From Phoronis australis (Eukaryota; Phoronida; Phoronidae): a stretch of 64,000 nt of DNA. Of this stretch, positions 54,401-64,000 are shown piece by piece; within the stretch, counting starts at the first letter, position 1, and the number at the start of each line of letters is the position of its first letter. A program made the position numbers and the translations under genes. The notes under the pieces were generated by a model. That model saw only the letters and a list, made by a program, of their open reading frames with translations. It was not told the DNA's origin and ran no database searches. The stretch lies in the NCBI GenBank assembly GCA_002633005.1, contig NMRA01000354.1:235634-299633 (forward strand), in the 5' to 3' direction.

Positions 54401-57400
54401 ATGGGTTTCTATTAAGGAGACGACAATGCCTTTCCATTTTCAGACAGATTTTATGTTTTCTGCTCCACCTGCTGGCCATTCCATTGTTTGTATATTTTTG
54501 ATGTCTGTCTCTCTATCTGCCAAACCACTCAAAGGCTAATTACAAAAATTGATCCCAGCTGACGATGTACGGATGTTTTAGACTATTTTGGTGCCCCCTA
54601 CGGGCAATTTTGCTTCTTTGCATATACAGCTGAATCTCCTTAACCCTTTGAAGGAACCTAGTGAAATTTGGCAGATGGGCTCCTATAGAGGTGGCAACAA
54701 ATGACAATGAGTGTCAGACCAATCGAACTGTAGCTGTGCTACTTAGTGTCAATTGTTTTTCTACATTTGCTTCTGTATCTTAGGAGTTCCGTGGCTTATT
54801 TTCATGAAATTTGGCAAATAGTTGTGTATTAGAAATGGCACCACGTTCTCAATAGATATTGATCTTGTGAGTTGCCCATGGTGATATTGATATTATGTAT
54901 TCACCTATGGCAGATTAGATCAAACATTTACTTCCTTACAAGTTCTGGCAATGGTGGGAAGCTGTGTTTTCAGAAATTCTTAAATCCTCGGAAAAGAAAC
55001 CTTAAGTCTTGGGAGAGTTAACAAGCTATATGTACACTTGTTTACTAGGTGTTACACTTGTGTGTTCTAGGGCTTGAGTTACCGGAGTATGAAGTTCAGG
55101 AGAATGGATTTGGAAAGTACAAATGTACTGTTGAGTAAGTAGTCGTCATCCGTGGAATGCATGAAGAAAAAGCTGTTCTAATGTGCCGTGTCAAACAAAA
55201 AAATTTTTAACACCAAAGTTATAAAGACTATGTCTGTGATGAAATACTGAAACTTCAATTAAGCTTTACATTTGTGTAAAAGAAAATTATGAAAGATATA
55301 TTTGTTATCTCATTCCAACTTCATTACTTTAACTAAAGCTAACTGCTCAATAAATAAATTGGACGACAGTGCACGTTGTACGTTACCTTGTACTTCAAGG
55401 TTACCCATAGATGATAAGATGGGTCGCCCCATCATGGCCGAGGCTATCGTATCGGGCAAGAAAAAGGAGGCTGTGGCACAGTGCGCTCTGGAGGCGTGTA
55501 GAATATTAGACCGGCACGGCGTGTTGAGGCAGGCAAAACACGGTGAGATGAAGTGGTATTTTGGGTGCCAAAAATACCAACTGAATAGTTCAAAATATTC
55601 TTGTCTCTTGCTTTTTGTTTAATCAATCCATAAAACAAATTTTCAGGCCATTCAGTCCATTACAAACCACATCCTTCTGCAAAGCGTGACAAAAAGTTTA
55701 AGTTTTAAATTTCTGGTGGTGCACCCTTGAAATGGCTACCAGGGTTGAATAACACTGAATTTCATTTTTATGAATTGTGAAAAATTGTTTGTAAAAAAAT
55801 ACTATTACACTCAAGAATGTAATTTGTTACTTGTAGTGGTATGTTATCAAGTGTTCAAAACCTATGTGTGGTTTTAAATTTTACAAGTTCTATCTTAAAT
55901 AAGTCATCATATTTTCTGTAAGCTACGTTTGCTGCGTGCACTTGTGTTATTATATTGGAAGGTTACTAAAACTTTGTCAGCTGCTCAGCTGTAACAAAGA
56001 TCCACATCTTTGTATTAAACGAGTTCTTTGAGAAAATTTAGATTTTGTGTATTTCATGGAGCTGCAATATTTCACAGTTAGGTTCATTTTATGAGGGAGA
56101 ATTTCAGTCATCTCTCGCGCTGCTTATAGCATAAGCTGTGGGCAATAACACAAAAAATGGAAACCAATAACTGTAAGGCACTGGTCGGATATAGCTGTCC
56201 CTAATTTAGAGAACCAGTTTTGTCCACAAAATAAGAATCCCATTACTCAGCGATTGCCTGGTTCTCTAAATTAGGGGCCACTATGTTTGACCAGTAGCTA
56301 ACTATAAATAGAAATGTCCTATTTATCATGCCTTGGCTTGTTCTTTGTATCGTGTTCCAGAAAGTCGGAAACGGAAAAAGAAGAATTGGGAAGAAGAGGA
56401 TTTCTACGACAGCGACGATGACTCGTTTCTTGACAGGACAGGAAACATTGAGAAGAAACGGAAGGAGAGAATGAAGCGTGCCGGCAAACTAGAGGAGAAA
56501 GTACAGACATATGAGTCATTGGTAAAGAGTGGCATCACAGAGTTCCTCATGATTCTGGGCAATAGTCGGATGCAACGTGCCCACATTTTGAGAACTAGTT
56601 TGATGCCCAATATTCGGTGGAGAAAACTGGTTCTCAAAATATGCAAAATACGGGCACGTTATATCTGACAATTACCTGATTCTCAAGCATTTCTCAGTAT
56701 GGGAATCAAACACAGAAATCTGCAAGAGAGAATCTTGGTCGGAACTAGACCACTGAATGTGCTGTTGAGACACGTTGTCAGGAATAGCAATTTGTTCACA
56801 TATCAAATGATCCTGAAGTTGAACTTGATGATATAAGGGGTCATTTTGGCACCAGATATTAAACGTCGACAAATTTATTGTTATTTAGAGTCATTACTAC
56901 GACTTTGTTTTAAGAAGGTTGATCGGATTCATATGAAACTTTCAGATACTTTTCCTTGCGCACTATTCTCCAAAACGCTGTTAGGAACCGGTTTTAATTT
57001 TTGCACGAGGGGCTCTCAAATAATGGGCTTTCGTGCTTCTCATGCAAAGAATTAAAAGTTGCGTAAAACGAAAACAAAATTATGTTTTAGAAAACTAACA
57101 GCAGATCGAGAACATGTGGCCATGTTGCTGATTCACTATTTTGGTATCAATGTGCCTTTCTCTTTTCTAAATGTAACTATAAAAGCATGGTCACATGACC
57201 CAATCAATGGCAGAGTGGTAAAAAGTAAAAAATCAAATTCTACTGGCTTTCTACTTTCAGAAAATTTATAGTTGTACTAAGTTAAAATCTGCAGTTTTGT
57301 AGATAATTGGCAAAATACACAGATTTCTCAATAAGGCCCTACATAACCTTAATCATAATAATAATAAACTAATTATTCTGAAGCATATACGTGCCCAGAC

Positions 57401-60277
57401 AAGTGCGTATGATTTCTTTTGAAGTTCATTTAGTAACTCAAAATGAAACAAATTAGTGGGACTCTTGTAAAGCGTCTATTAATGTATCTTGTCAAACAAG
57501 TTACAATTCGGGGTTAGTTGGGCTGTCATTCAAATGTTGGGGTTTTTGCGGGATATTTCGTGTTGCATCTGGTTTTCACTATTTTCTTTGTTTTAGGTGA
57601 CAAGAATGAACGAAATTGTACAGGAAATTGAAGAACTTGAAAAACAGTTGGAAAAAGCTAAAGCTGGTAAGGCATTCTTGTTAATAAGAAATGAAAGACA
57701 TTGGTTGAAAAAAATCCTGAAGTTGTCAAGTTTGATAGTTTTGCAGATTTCATGATATTAATACTGCACTTTGAATTAGTCAAAAACAATTCATGCAAGT
57801 GATACTGGAATCAACGTTTGATCTGTCGTGAAATCTCACCTTGTTCGTTTCCTCCAGCTGCCTGTCAGTCGGATGATATTGACGACATCGATGCTTACGT
57901 GAACTCCATTAAGTCTGGCGAGGCCATGGACAGTAAGACACGTATGAAGCTGAAGCGCCAGATCTTTGAGCTGCGACAGGAACAACAGAAGGTGCAGAAA
58001 CTGATTAACATCGCAAGACCAGCTGACCTCCCACCGGCAAAATCGTGAGTTGTGCTCATATGTTAAGTAGTAAGCGCACACTAGACATCATACTCATTTG
58101 GCCTGTTATTGTTTTTTCCTGGTGTCAGATAGTCTTACTGCAACTCACACATACACTTTTGTTAACCATGTTTTGTAAATATATCAAAGCGTCTGTTGTG
58201 TTATATTTATTTGTCCTCTGTCATCCATTAATTTTAATGCATTGATGGCTATGCGCTTATCTTTTTCATACTTTTCGTGCAAATTGTTTTATTACTCTCG
58301 TGACTCGGCTTCAATTCCTCCACCCCCCTCCTCTTAATGTGTTGTGTCTAGTCGTGAAGGACTCTGTTTTTGAACTTTAACTGTTGTTTTAGGCTCCCCA
58401 CACCCAAGGAGGTGGGATCACAGAAGCCAAAGCAAGTTCCGATGTTTGGAAAGAAATTACTAACTCCAGTCATTAAGCCTTCTGTGAGTGTAGTCAAACT
58501 GTCATAGCACAACTGGGATCAAGACTGTGCCGATTTTTAATAATCTTAAAATATTTCAATTTCTTGAATGAAAATTGAGTGTGAACACTGAACAGCAGTT
58601 GTTTGTGGAAATGTTTTGGTTTGTCTTCAGTAAAATGTTTGCTTCCATTTCTGAGTAGTTTATTTTCTAAAACCCAGCTTCTTATTTCTGAATGATTGTA
58701 TTTAAGACTGAATGAGTGACCTTGAAGACCACTGAATTCACTTGGCAGCTTTTATATTCATACAGACCTAAATATTGCGTAGAACTTTCCATGTTGTCTG
58801 TAGGAAGGACTAACAGCAGCCACTTTGTTTACAGAAGTCAGTTGCACCAGTCGTTACAGCACCAACAGAGGGCAGTGTGGTTGAGGAGGAAGACGATGAA
58901 GATGAGAAAACCACTACATCGTGTGACAACGGTGACATGCCAAAAGAAGGGATGAACAAGGGTCCAAAGAATGTATTGAAACCGGACTCTGGAGAAACGG
59001 GTGGAACACAGACGGTTGATCTGGGGAGACTGGAACGCGGAGGTAGGATTGAGTTGGTTATTCAATCGTAGCAATGTACCGTACATGGTTTACTTTGCTT
59101 AGAAAAAACAAGTCATGAAACAAAGTACATCGTTATATTTTAAAATGTCTTCTGAAATATCTATTGATAAATTGGAGGGCTTGTTTCAAAATTCTGGAGT
59201 GTGCTTGATGCGTGAATTTTACAGAAAATGTTTTCCTCTAAATTTTACTTTTAACTTTTCTGTCCATAATTGGCAGTTAGTCATAGTCAATATGTGTTGT
59301 ACAGATGGATTAAGAACCGCCAAACTCTGCAGTTCAAAATATTCTACATATAATCTTGTGATGTTGGGTTGCAGATGAAAAGTCAGAAATTAAAAAACAT
59401 GATATCTCAGAGAAGGTCTTGTCTGCGACAGTGAAAAGGAAAATGCCTGATAAACCTAGCGTGACCACGAAAGTTCCAAAAGAACCCAAACTTGGCAAGC
59501 AGTACTGTGACTCTGATCCAGACTATGACCTTTGGGTTCCTCCAACAGGTACGTGTGCTTGGATTCTGTGATCTTCGGTTGAGGTCTGTGGCACATTAAA
59601 TTTTGATGGAAGGAAAAGTTTGCTCATCGTTACTAACCATTTGTTTAACTTTAGTTGTAAAACTAATGTAAGTGCCAACAGTTTCCAATGAAACTGAAGT
59701 AGGAATTGACATGCTTTTATGAAGCAGTTATAGGTTATAGAGTTAGAAGTACCTATAATATGACCCAAAACTAACCTCCAAGAATCTTAAAGAGCCAAAT
59801 AGCTGAGAATAGCTCTCAAAAATATGGCGGGCGCCTACTCTTGGAGTATCACTTTTAATCATAGTTTTACTTGCATGTAGGCGCATGTGCCTAATTTCCA
59901 ATATAGGTACAACTTCAAATATTCGTATGCATGATAGGCAAACAGTACAGAATGTATGTGTACAGGTAATTAGTCCTTTATGCTTTTCCAAGTTCCGAAA
60001 GTACTTTTAGAAAGATAGACTTATATATGAAAAATGCTAGGCAAAAACTTTTCGAAATTTTTGTAAAAAGTGCAGGAGTTCGGTTATACCCCTTGGATGT
60101 ATTAGGAGCGCTGAATAACCAAAACTAGTGCTCAAGCTCTCGCTTTCAAGTCACGGGTTAAATGCGAGTTTCAAAGTTTACTAAGTACCAAACAGTAGAT
60201 CAATTTATTGAAATGTTTCATTTTCAGACCAAGCTGGTGACGGTACAACATCACTGAATGCTAAGTTTGGATACTGA
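50773..60277 (+). CDS. SLC4A1AP: Kanadaptin (SLC4A1AP), 12 exons
   Basis: Coding exons: 50773-51447, 52073-52232, 53099-53221, 55071-55134, 55400-55542, 56361-56521, 57597-57666, 57858-58044, 58393-58483, 58835-59042, 59375-59548, 60228-60277. All junctions are GT-AG and join in frame to 701 codons; human forms, from memory, are near 740-800. The FHA domain (about 118-225) has GR at 146-147 and SRYH at 161-164. Then come CSWGMG, a dsRNA-binding-like fold (about 320-388), a basic segment with the acidic motif EDFYDSDDDSFLDRTG, coiled coils, an acidic tail and the conserved C-terminus DPDYDLWVPP...GDGTTSLNAKFGY. The family is nuclear and was named for binding the anion exchanger kAE1; a role in RNA processing is suggested by its domains. 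It is transcribed away from NVL and toward DARS2. Confidence 0.96.
51448..52072 (+). other. SLC4A1AP intron after the FHA exon, with a degenerate tandem repeat
   Basis: A 625-base intron. At about 51634-51852, three copies of TGATCCACACTAGAATATT with following ATAATAAGTCATTCCA recur. The first and third copies include an additional AAAACAATRCATYRTCRCWCA segment that the middle one lacks. Confidence 0.65.
53340..54860 (+). repeat. Composite CCTAGTGG-type repeat, tandem macro-units of about 425 bases
   Basis: The first box of each unit falls at about 53459, 53888, 54313 and 54735, so the macro-period is near 425 bases. Each unit has CCTAGTGGCAATTTT, CCTCTGTATCTT, CATGAAATTTGGCAAATAGG, CACCTTGTGGCCATTT, TCTATCTGCCAAACC, CCCCCTAGTGG and CTCCTTAACCCTTTG in the same order, with degeneration. 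The left end is a near-palindrome, CCCACGTATTTATATGTGGG. It fills the SLC4A1AP intron between exons 3 and 4. Three shorter copies lie in NVL introns. Confidence 0.8.
55071..55542 (+). CDS. SLC4A1AP: SLC4A1AP exons 4-5 (dsRNA-binding-like domain)
   Basis: Exons 55071-55134 and 55400-55542. They encode LPEYEVQENGFGKYKCTVE and then MAEAIVSGKKKEAVAQCALE, followed by ACRILDRHGVLR. The alternation and the GKKKEA...CALEACRIL helix are typical of the double-stranded RNA-binding fold known in kanadaptins. The intron falls in the middle of the beta sheet, phase 2. Confidence 0.9.
55543..56360 (+). other. SLC4A1AP intron 5
   Basis: An 818-base AT-rich intron. It carries one small foldback at 56181-56294, ending 66 bases before exon 6. 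Confidence 0.85.
56181..56294. mobile_element. Small foldback element (37-base arms)
   Basis: Left arm CTGGTCGGATATAGC...CTAATTTAGAGAACCAG; right arm is its inverted copy ending in TTTGACCAG, with about six differences, around a spacer of about 40 bases. The arms pair over almost the whole element. It lies in intron 5, and relatives are at 50205 and 56564. Confidence 0.75.
56522..57596 (+). other. SLC4A1AP intron 6
   Basis: A 1.08 kb intron with the foldback at 56564-56670 near its donor. The rest shows no coding sequence or repeat that I recognise. Confidence 0.8.
56564..56670. mobile_element. Small foldback element, second family member
   Basis: Arms AGTCGGATGCAACGTGCCC-ACATTTTGAGAAC and GTTCTCAAAATATG...GGGCACGTTATATCTGAC fold on each other. 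GTCGGAT and GAGAACYAG are shared with the element at 56181. It begins 43 bases after the end of exon 6, in intron 6. Confidence 0.7.
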
Positions 60278-61336
60278 TCGGCATGTGCGAAAACTGAAAA
60301 TTCACGTGACAAGTTGCGTGTGTTTGTGATTCATCCCGATGAAGGCAGGTCAGCCGAACTATACATTTATACCAGATTCTTTGCCAAGTGGACACTGACC
60401 CAGCAACAAACATGGCAGCATACTGATAGCGAGAAGATGTAGTGACATGGTTTGATGAAAAGTGATGTTTCTGTCAAATTCCTCAATTACAAGATGCAAG
60501 GATTAGTGCTAGTGTTAAATCATGCTCTGGAGTTAAGGGGTCTCCTTTCTTCACCACCAAATTTACGCCTCCAAAGCAAGATCACATTATTTTCCTTTGA
60601 ATTGAAGTTGGTTACTGTAAATGGCCTTGAATTCACAACAGCCACACTGCCTTGGCAACTGAAACTAACCAGTCACGATAAGCAGTTGTTTTCAAACCTA
60701 GAAATATTTTCTAATCCGAGTAAGGCATAAGATGAGGCAGATTTGTAGCAAGAAGTGGCTTAAATCAATTTGTTTTTTGACAGGTTGGGTTTATTGCCCT
60801 TTTTATAAAGCATACCTGTGGTACTAATGTATTATGTACAGAGATCTACTTATTGTACTGCATATCAAAAACAAAGGGATGTGTCACTTGAATTGACCGT
60901 TTATTTTTTATCAGTTTTTCATTAACGAGAAAATATGTGCACCAAATTATAGAAAGTTATTAAAAGTCATGATTTTCCGTTCAACATCTCCATTCATGAT
61001 CACCACTAACAGTCAGTACATAATACAAATGAAGCGCAGAATATTGTTAACATGTTCAGTTCAGGACAAGGTTGCACAAAACTTCAAATTCTTTCCACGA
61101 ATTACAGCAGTTCAGCACAAACTATGGCGTCCATTTTTGTCAAAAAATGTTCCAGGAAGATAGGGACCCAAACACTGCGTAAATGGATAATAAACCTGTG
61201 TTCTATTGAAGAAACTAAATTCTGCTTTAGACTACTTATCACTATTAATTTGGTTTCCACTTTTTTCTTACTCGGATAAGATGAGGTTTTTGTTGTAACA
61301 AAGAACTGAAGATAATTCCCAGAACTATACTAGACA

Positions 61337-61342
61337 AATAAA
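61337..61342 (+). terminator. Candidate poly(A) signal of SLC4A1AP
   Basis: AATAAA about 1.06 kb past the stop codon; an earlier AATAAA is at 61189. Neither is proven. Confidence 0.3.
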
Positions 61343-62184
61343 ATGACATGCCGTGACAAGTCAACTAAGTTGTAGAGTCTGGTCTTAAACAATAACAAAC
61401 TCTTTGAGTACACTAGTTTTTGGCCATAGTAACAGGAGAAAGTTGAAAATGAAAACTGAGACGTGATTCATGATCAACATAGTCAACGTTTCGGCTTATT
61501 GACAAAACCATCATCATGAAGCAATGTTACTAACCGGCAATACAACCAAAACACTAAATGGACATCACAATACATGAGTAGTACTGACTACATGGATCAT
61601 GAATCGCACCTCAGTTTTAATTTCAAACTCTTTCATTCTTTCCACGCACAAAACTCACACTTATTTGACTAAGGTCAAGGAACAATTTGAGACCAATTCC
61701 ACAACTGTAAGTGGTTTATTTCAGAGAAAAAAATCCAGAGAGAATGGAGGTTTCTTTACGCTTTAACAAAACTGACTATAACATTGTTTGCCACTACCTA
61801 TTTGAAATACATAGTAATGTATTTTGATCTTAAGGTAGTTTTACTGTAGTTAGTGGTGTGACTGTAAAAATTTTGACCTTGTCCAATGGAAGTGTTGCCA
61901 GCAAAAGGATGCAGTTCCTTCAGTTGCGAGTAGTTCTTGCTACAGTGACTGAATGGTAATTCCTCAAACAAAAATACATGTAAATGGTATTTCATAACAC
62001 CCAACTGGATCAGCTGAGTTGACTAGACATGTTTGCACAAAATGTAACACTGAAACTTTTTAAAAGCCTCAATCCACACACTGGCTCACACTTATCCAAA
62101 ACAATAACAATAGAAAAGCTGCACTGTTTAGGCGATATGACAGCACCTTAAGAGATCTTTCATATAATGACAATGATCAAATTT

Positions 62185-62190
62185 TTTATT
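62185..62190 (-). terminator. Candidate poly(A) signal of DARS2
   Basis: TTTATT on the plus strand, AATAAA on the minus strand, about 180 bases past the DARS2 stop. Confidence 0.4.
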
Positions 62191-62367
62191 TAACTTTCAG
62201 ACGGTCGTGACACAACGCAAGTTAACCTTGCTCGTTTGTTATGGTTATACAGTGGTCACGGAGCTTTTGGCTTAGTAAAACACTTCATTCTTATTTTTTC
62301 TTACGCTGAAATTGACAATTTTTTTACCTACTGATGTAGCAGTCAACGTAACTTATAATTTGTCTCT

Positions 62368-64000
62368 TCAAAATCGTTTTACGTTAATGTGATAATAGTC
62401 AAGTTCTTCCCTGGTAACGCGAGCGGGAGCTTTGCTCATGGGATCTCGCCCTTCAAACTGCTTCGGAAAGGCAATCACATCTCGAATACTAGGGGCATCA
62501 ACAAGTATTGAGAAAAGTCTGTCAAGACCGATAGCAATTCCACCATGAGGTGGACAACCCGAGTCTAACGCTTCAAGCAAATGATTCAACTGAGTGGAGT
62601 CTTCTTTCAAGATAGCCTCGAGAACATATCGCTGCATCTTTGAGTTGTGTATTCGAATGGAACCACCTGCAATCTCGTTTCCGTTCAGCACAAGATCATA
62701 ATGCTGTCCCCTGACAATACCAGGGTTACTAAACAATACCTGGGTGTGATCTGGATGGGGGGCTGTGAACGGGTGATGTGCAGACTCTAGTTCACCAGAT
62801 CCGTCCTCTTTAGGGAGAAAGAGTGGAAAGTCTTGGACCCACAAAAAGTTGAAGCAGTCTTTGTCACGCACTTTCAAGTCATTGCTTTCTAGAATATTGG
62901 CACACTCTAAACGTATTTTTCCTAGAGCTGAGCAAGCCTTAAAGTGATCCCCCGCTGTAATAAATATCAGATCCCCAGGAAAGGCTTGCAGAGCGTTCAC
63001 AAGTCTCGATGCTTCAGATGAGCGTAGAAACTTCATGATCGGAGAATTCACATCTCCATTCTGTTTACACTTAATAAAGGACAATCCACCAAGAGCAAAC
63101 TGTTCTTTTGCTAAAGTTTGAAAAGATTCAATGTCTCTGTCTTTAATAATGTCCACACCTCCTTTTATATTGATTCCTTGGACAGAAGACTCGTAATCTT
63201 TCAAACCATCCTGAAATATGGCAACATCACTACCTCGTACAATACTAGTCAAATCAATAAGCTTCATGTCAAATCTTGTGTCAGGTTTATCTGTACCATA
63301 AGTTTTAATGGCATTATCATAAGTTATTGTTGGAAATGGGATAGCCAATTTCCCTGACGTCTCTGGCCATGAATACTTCAGCATTTTCTCAATGAGTCTC
63401 TTTATATCTTTGGCTGATGTGAAAGACATTTCAATATCCAGTTGAGTAAACTCAGGTTGTCTATCTGGTTTCGAACCTTCATCTCTATAGCAACGAGCAA
63501 TTTGCATATAGCGGTCAATTCCACCAACCATGAGAAGCTGTTTGAACTGCTGCGGACTTTGAGGCAGAGAGTAAAATTCGCCAAGATGATGAGTTGGCAC
63601 AATAAATTCCCTGGCACCTCCCGGGGTTCTGCGAAATAACGTTGGTGTTTCCACATCAATAAAACCATTTTTGGAACACAAAAATTCCCTAATTTTGAAA
63701 ATCATATTGGATCGCAAACGCAAATTGTGCTGCATGTAAGCAGAGCGAATGTCTAAATACCGATACTCCATCCTTAACGATTCTTTTACATTTTTATGAA
63801 TAAAATCCTTCACTTCAAAAGGCAAATTTTGCCTGCAGGGGTTCAATATCTCCACATTTTCCATAAGCACTTCAATTTCTCCAGTTGGCATAGCAGTATT
63901 TTCTTGGCCTTGTGGTCGCTTCGTTACCGTGCCAGTCACTTTGAGAACTGATTCAAATGACAGTTTTTTGAGTTCCTGGTGTAATTTATCAGATTCTAGC
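62368..64000 (-). CDS. DARS2: Mitochondrial aspartyl-tRNA synthetase, 3' part, no introns seen
   Basis: An open frame runs from the window edge to TGA at 62368-62370: about 544 codons, with the 5' end outside. The frame continues upstream of the first possible internal starts (SFESVLKVTGTV), so the true start is not in view. It joins Asp to mitochondrial tRNA-Asp. The end of the N-terminal anticodon-binding OB fold is present, then class II motif 1, motif 2 (RCYRDEGSKPDRQPEFTQLD), the bacterial-type GAD insertion and motif 3 (GIAIGLDRLFSILVDAPSIR). The GAD insert and the QSPQQFKQLLM block mark it as bacterial/mitochondrial type, not cytosolic. Human DARS2 is, from memory, about 645 residues in many exons, so the unbroken 1.63 kb is unusual here. 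No frameshift or stop suggests a pseudogene. Confidence 0.95.
   Translation of the reverse strand, partial: LESDKLHQELKKLSFESVLKVTGTVTKRPQGQENTAMPTGEIEVLMENVEILNPCRQNLPFEVKDFIHKNVKESLRMEYRYLDIRSAYMQHNLRLRSNMIFKIREFLCSKNGFIDVETPTLFRRTPGGAREFIVPTHHLGEFYSLPQSPQQFKQLLMVGGIDRYMQIARCYRDEGSKPDRQPEFTQLDIEMSFTSAKDIKRLIEKMLKYSWPETSGKLAIPFPTITYDNAIKTYGTDKPDTRFDMKLIDLTSIVRGSDVAIFQDGLKDYESSVQGINIKGGVDIIKDRDIESFQTLAKEQFALGGLSFIKCKQNGDVNSPIMKFLRSSEASRLVNALQAFPGDLIFITAGDHFKACSALGKIRLECANILESNDLKVRDKDCFNFLWVQDFPLFLPKEDGSGELESAHHPFTAPHPDHTQVLFSNPGIVRGQHYDLVLNGNEIAGGSIRIHNSKMQRYVLEAILKEDSTQLNHLLEALDSGCPPHGGIAIGLDRLFSILVDAPSIRDVIAFPKQFEGRDPMSKAPARVTREELDYYHINVKRF

Larger units (their letters stand above)
60278..62367. 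other. Convergent 3' region of SLC4A1AP and DARS2
   Basis: Two kilobases without conserved reading frames. Candidate poly(A) signals for SLC4A1AP (AATAAA) are at 61189-61194 and 61337-61342. One for DARS2 (AATAAA on the minus strand) is at 62185-62190. I see no repeats worth naming. Confidence 0.6.

Overview
The window is animal (metazoan) nuclear DNA. It is AT-rich, holds widely spaced intron-rich genes with GT-AG junctions, and has many non-coding repeats. I place it as an invertebrate, probably a marine one with a highly polymorphic genome. The sequence does not let me name the species. All four genes were found by translating exons, checking splice sites and phase, and comparing with remembered vertebrate orthologues.

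Layout. (1) 1-7975: non-coding, upstream of or in the 5' UTR introns of the first gene, with one transposon-like element. (2) 8000-25727, plus strand: a CTDSPL2-type FCP1/SCP protein phosphatase. Twelve coding exons join in frame to 476 codons. (3) 28490-49843, minus strand: NVL, a nucleolar double-AAA ATPase of ribosome assembly. Twenty exons join to 884 codons, and the four exons of the first AAA domain appear twice around a 765-base gap of N. (4) 50773-60277, plus strand: SLC4A1AP (kanadaptin), with an FHA and a dsRNA-binding-like domain. Twelve exons join to 701 codons. (5) 62368 to beyond 64000, minus strand: mitochondrial aspartyl-tRNA synthetase (DARS2), whose visible 1.63 kb has no intron.

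Orientation. CTDSPL2 and NVL converge, with about 2.8 kb between their stop codons. NVL and SLC4A1AP are head to head, with start codons 930 bases apart, so a shared promoter region is likely. SLC4A1AP and DARS2 converge. All four are housekeeping-type genes, but nothing in the sequence shows a shared pathway.

The rest is repeats. Several CTDSPL2 introns carry tandem arrays pressed against the 3' splice site. A large foldback fills NVL intron 1. A composite repeat with CCTAGTGG-type boxes and a palindromic end occurs in NVL and SLC4A1AP introns in both orientations. A small foldback family and several other inverted-repeat elements also occur. I found no bacterial genes, CRISPR arrays or viral genes. 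The strongest candidates for something unusual are the splice-site-adjacent arrays in CTDSPL2, a decayed exon copy in the same gene, and the NVL exon duplication, which is more likely an assembly artefact than biology.
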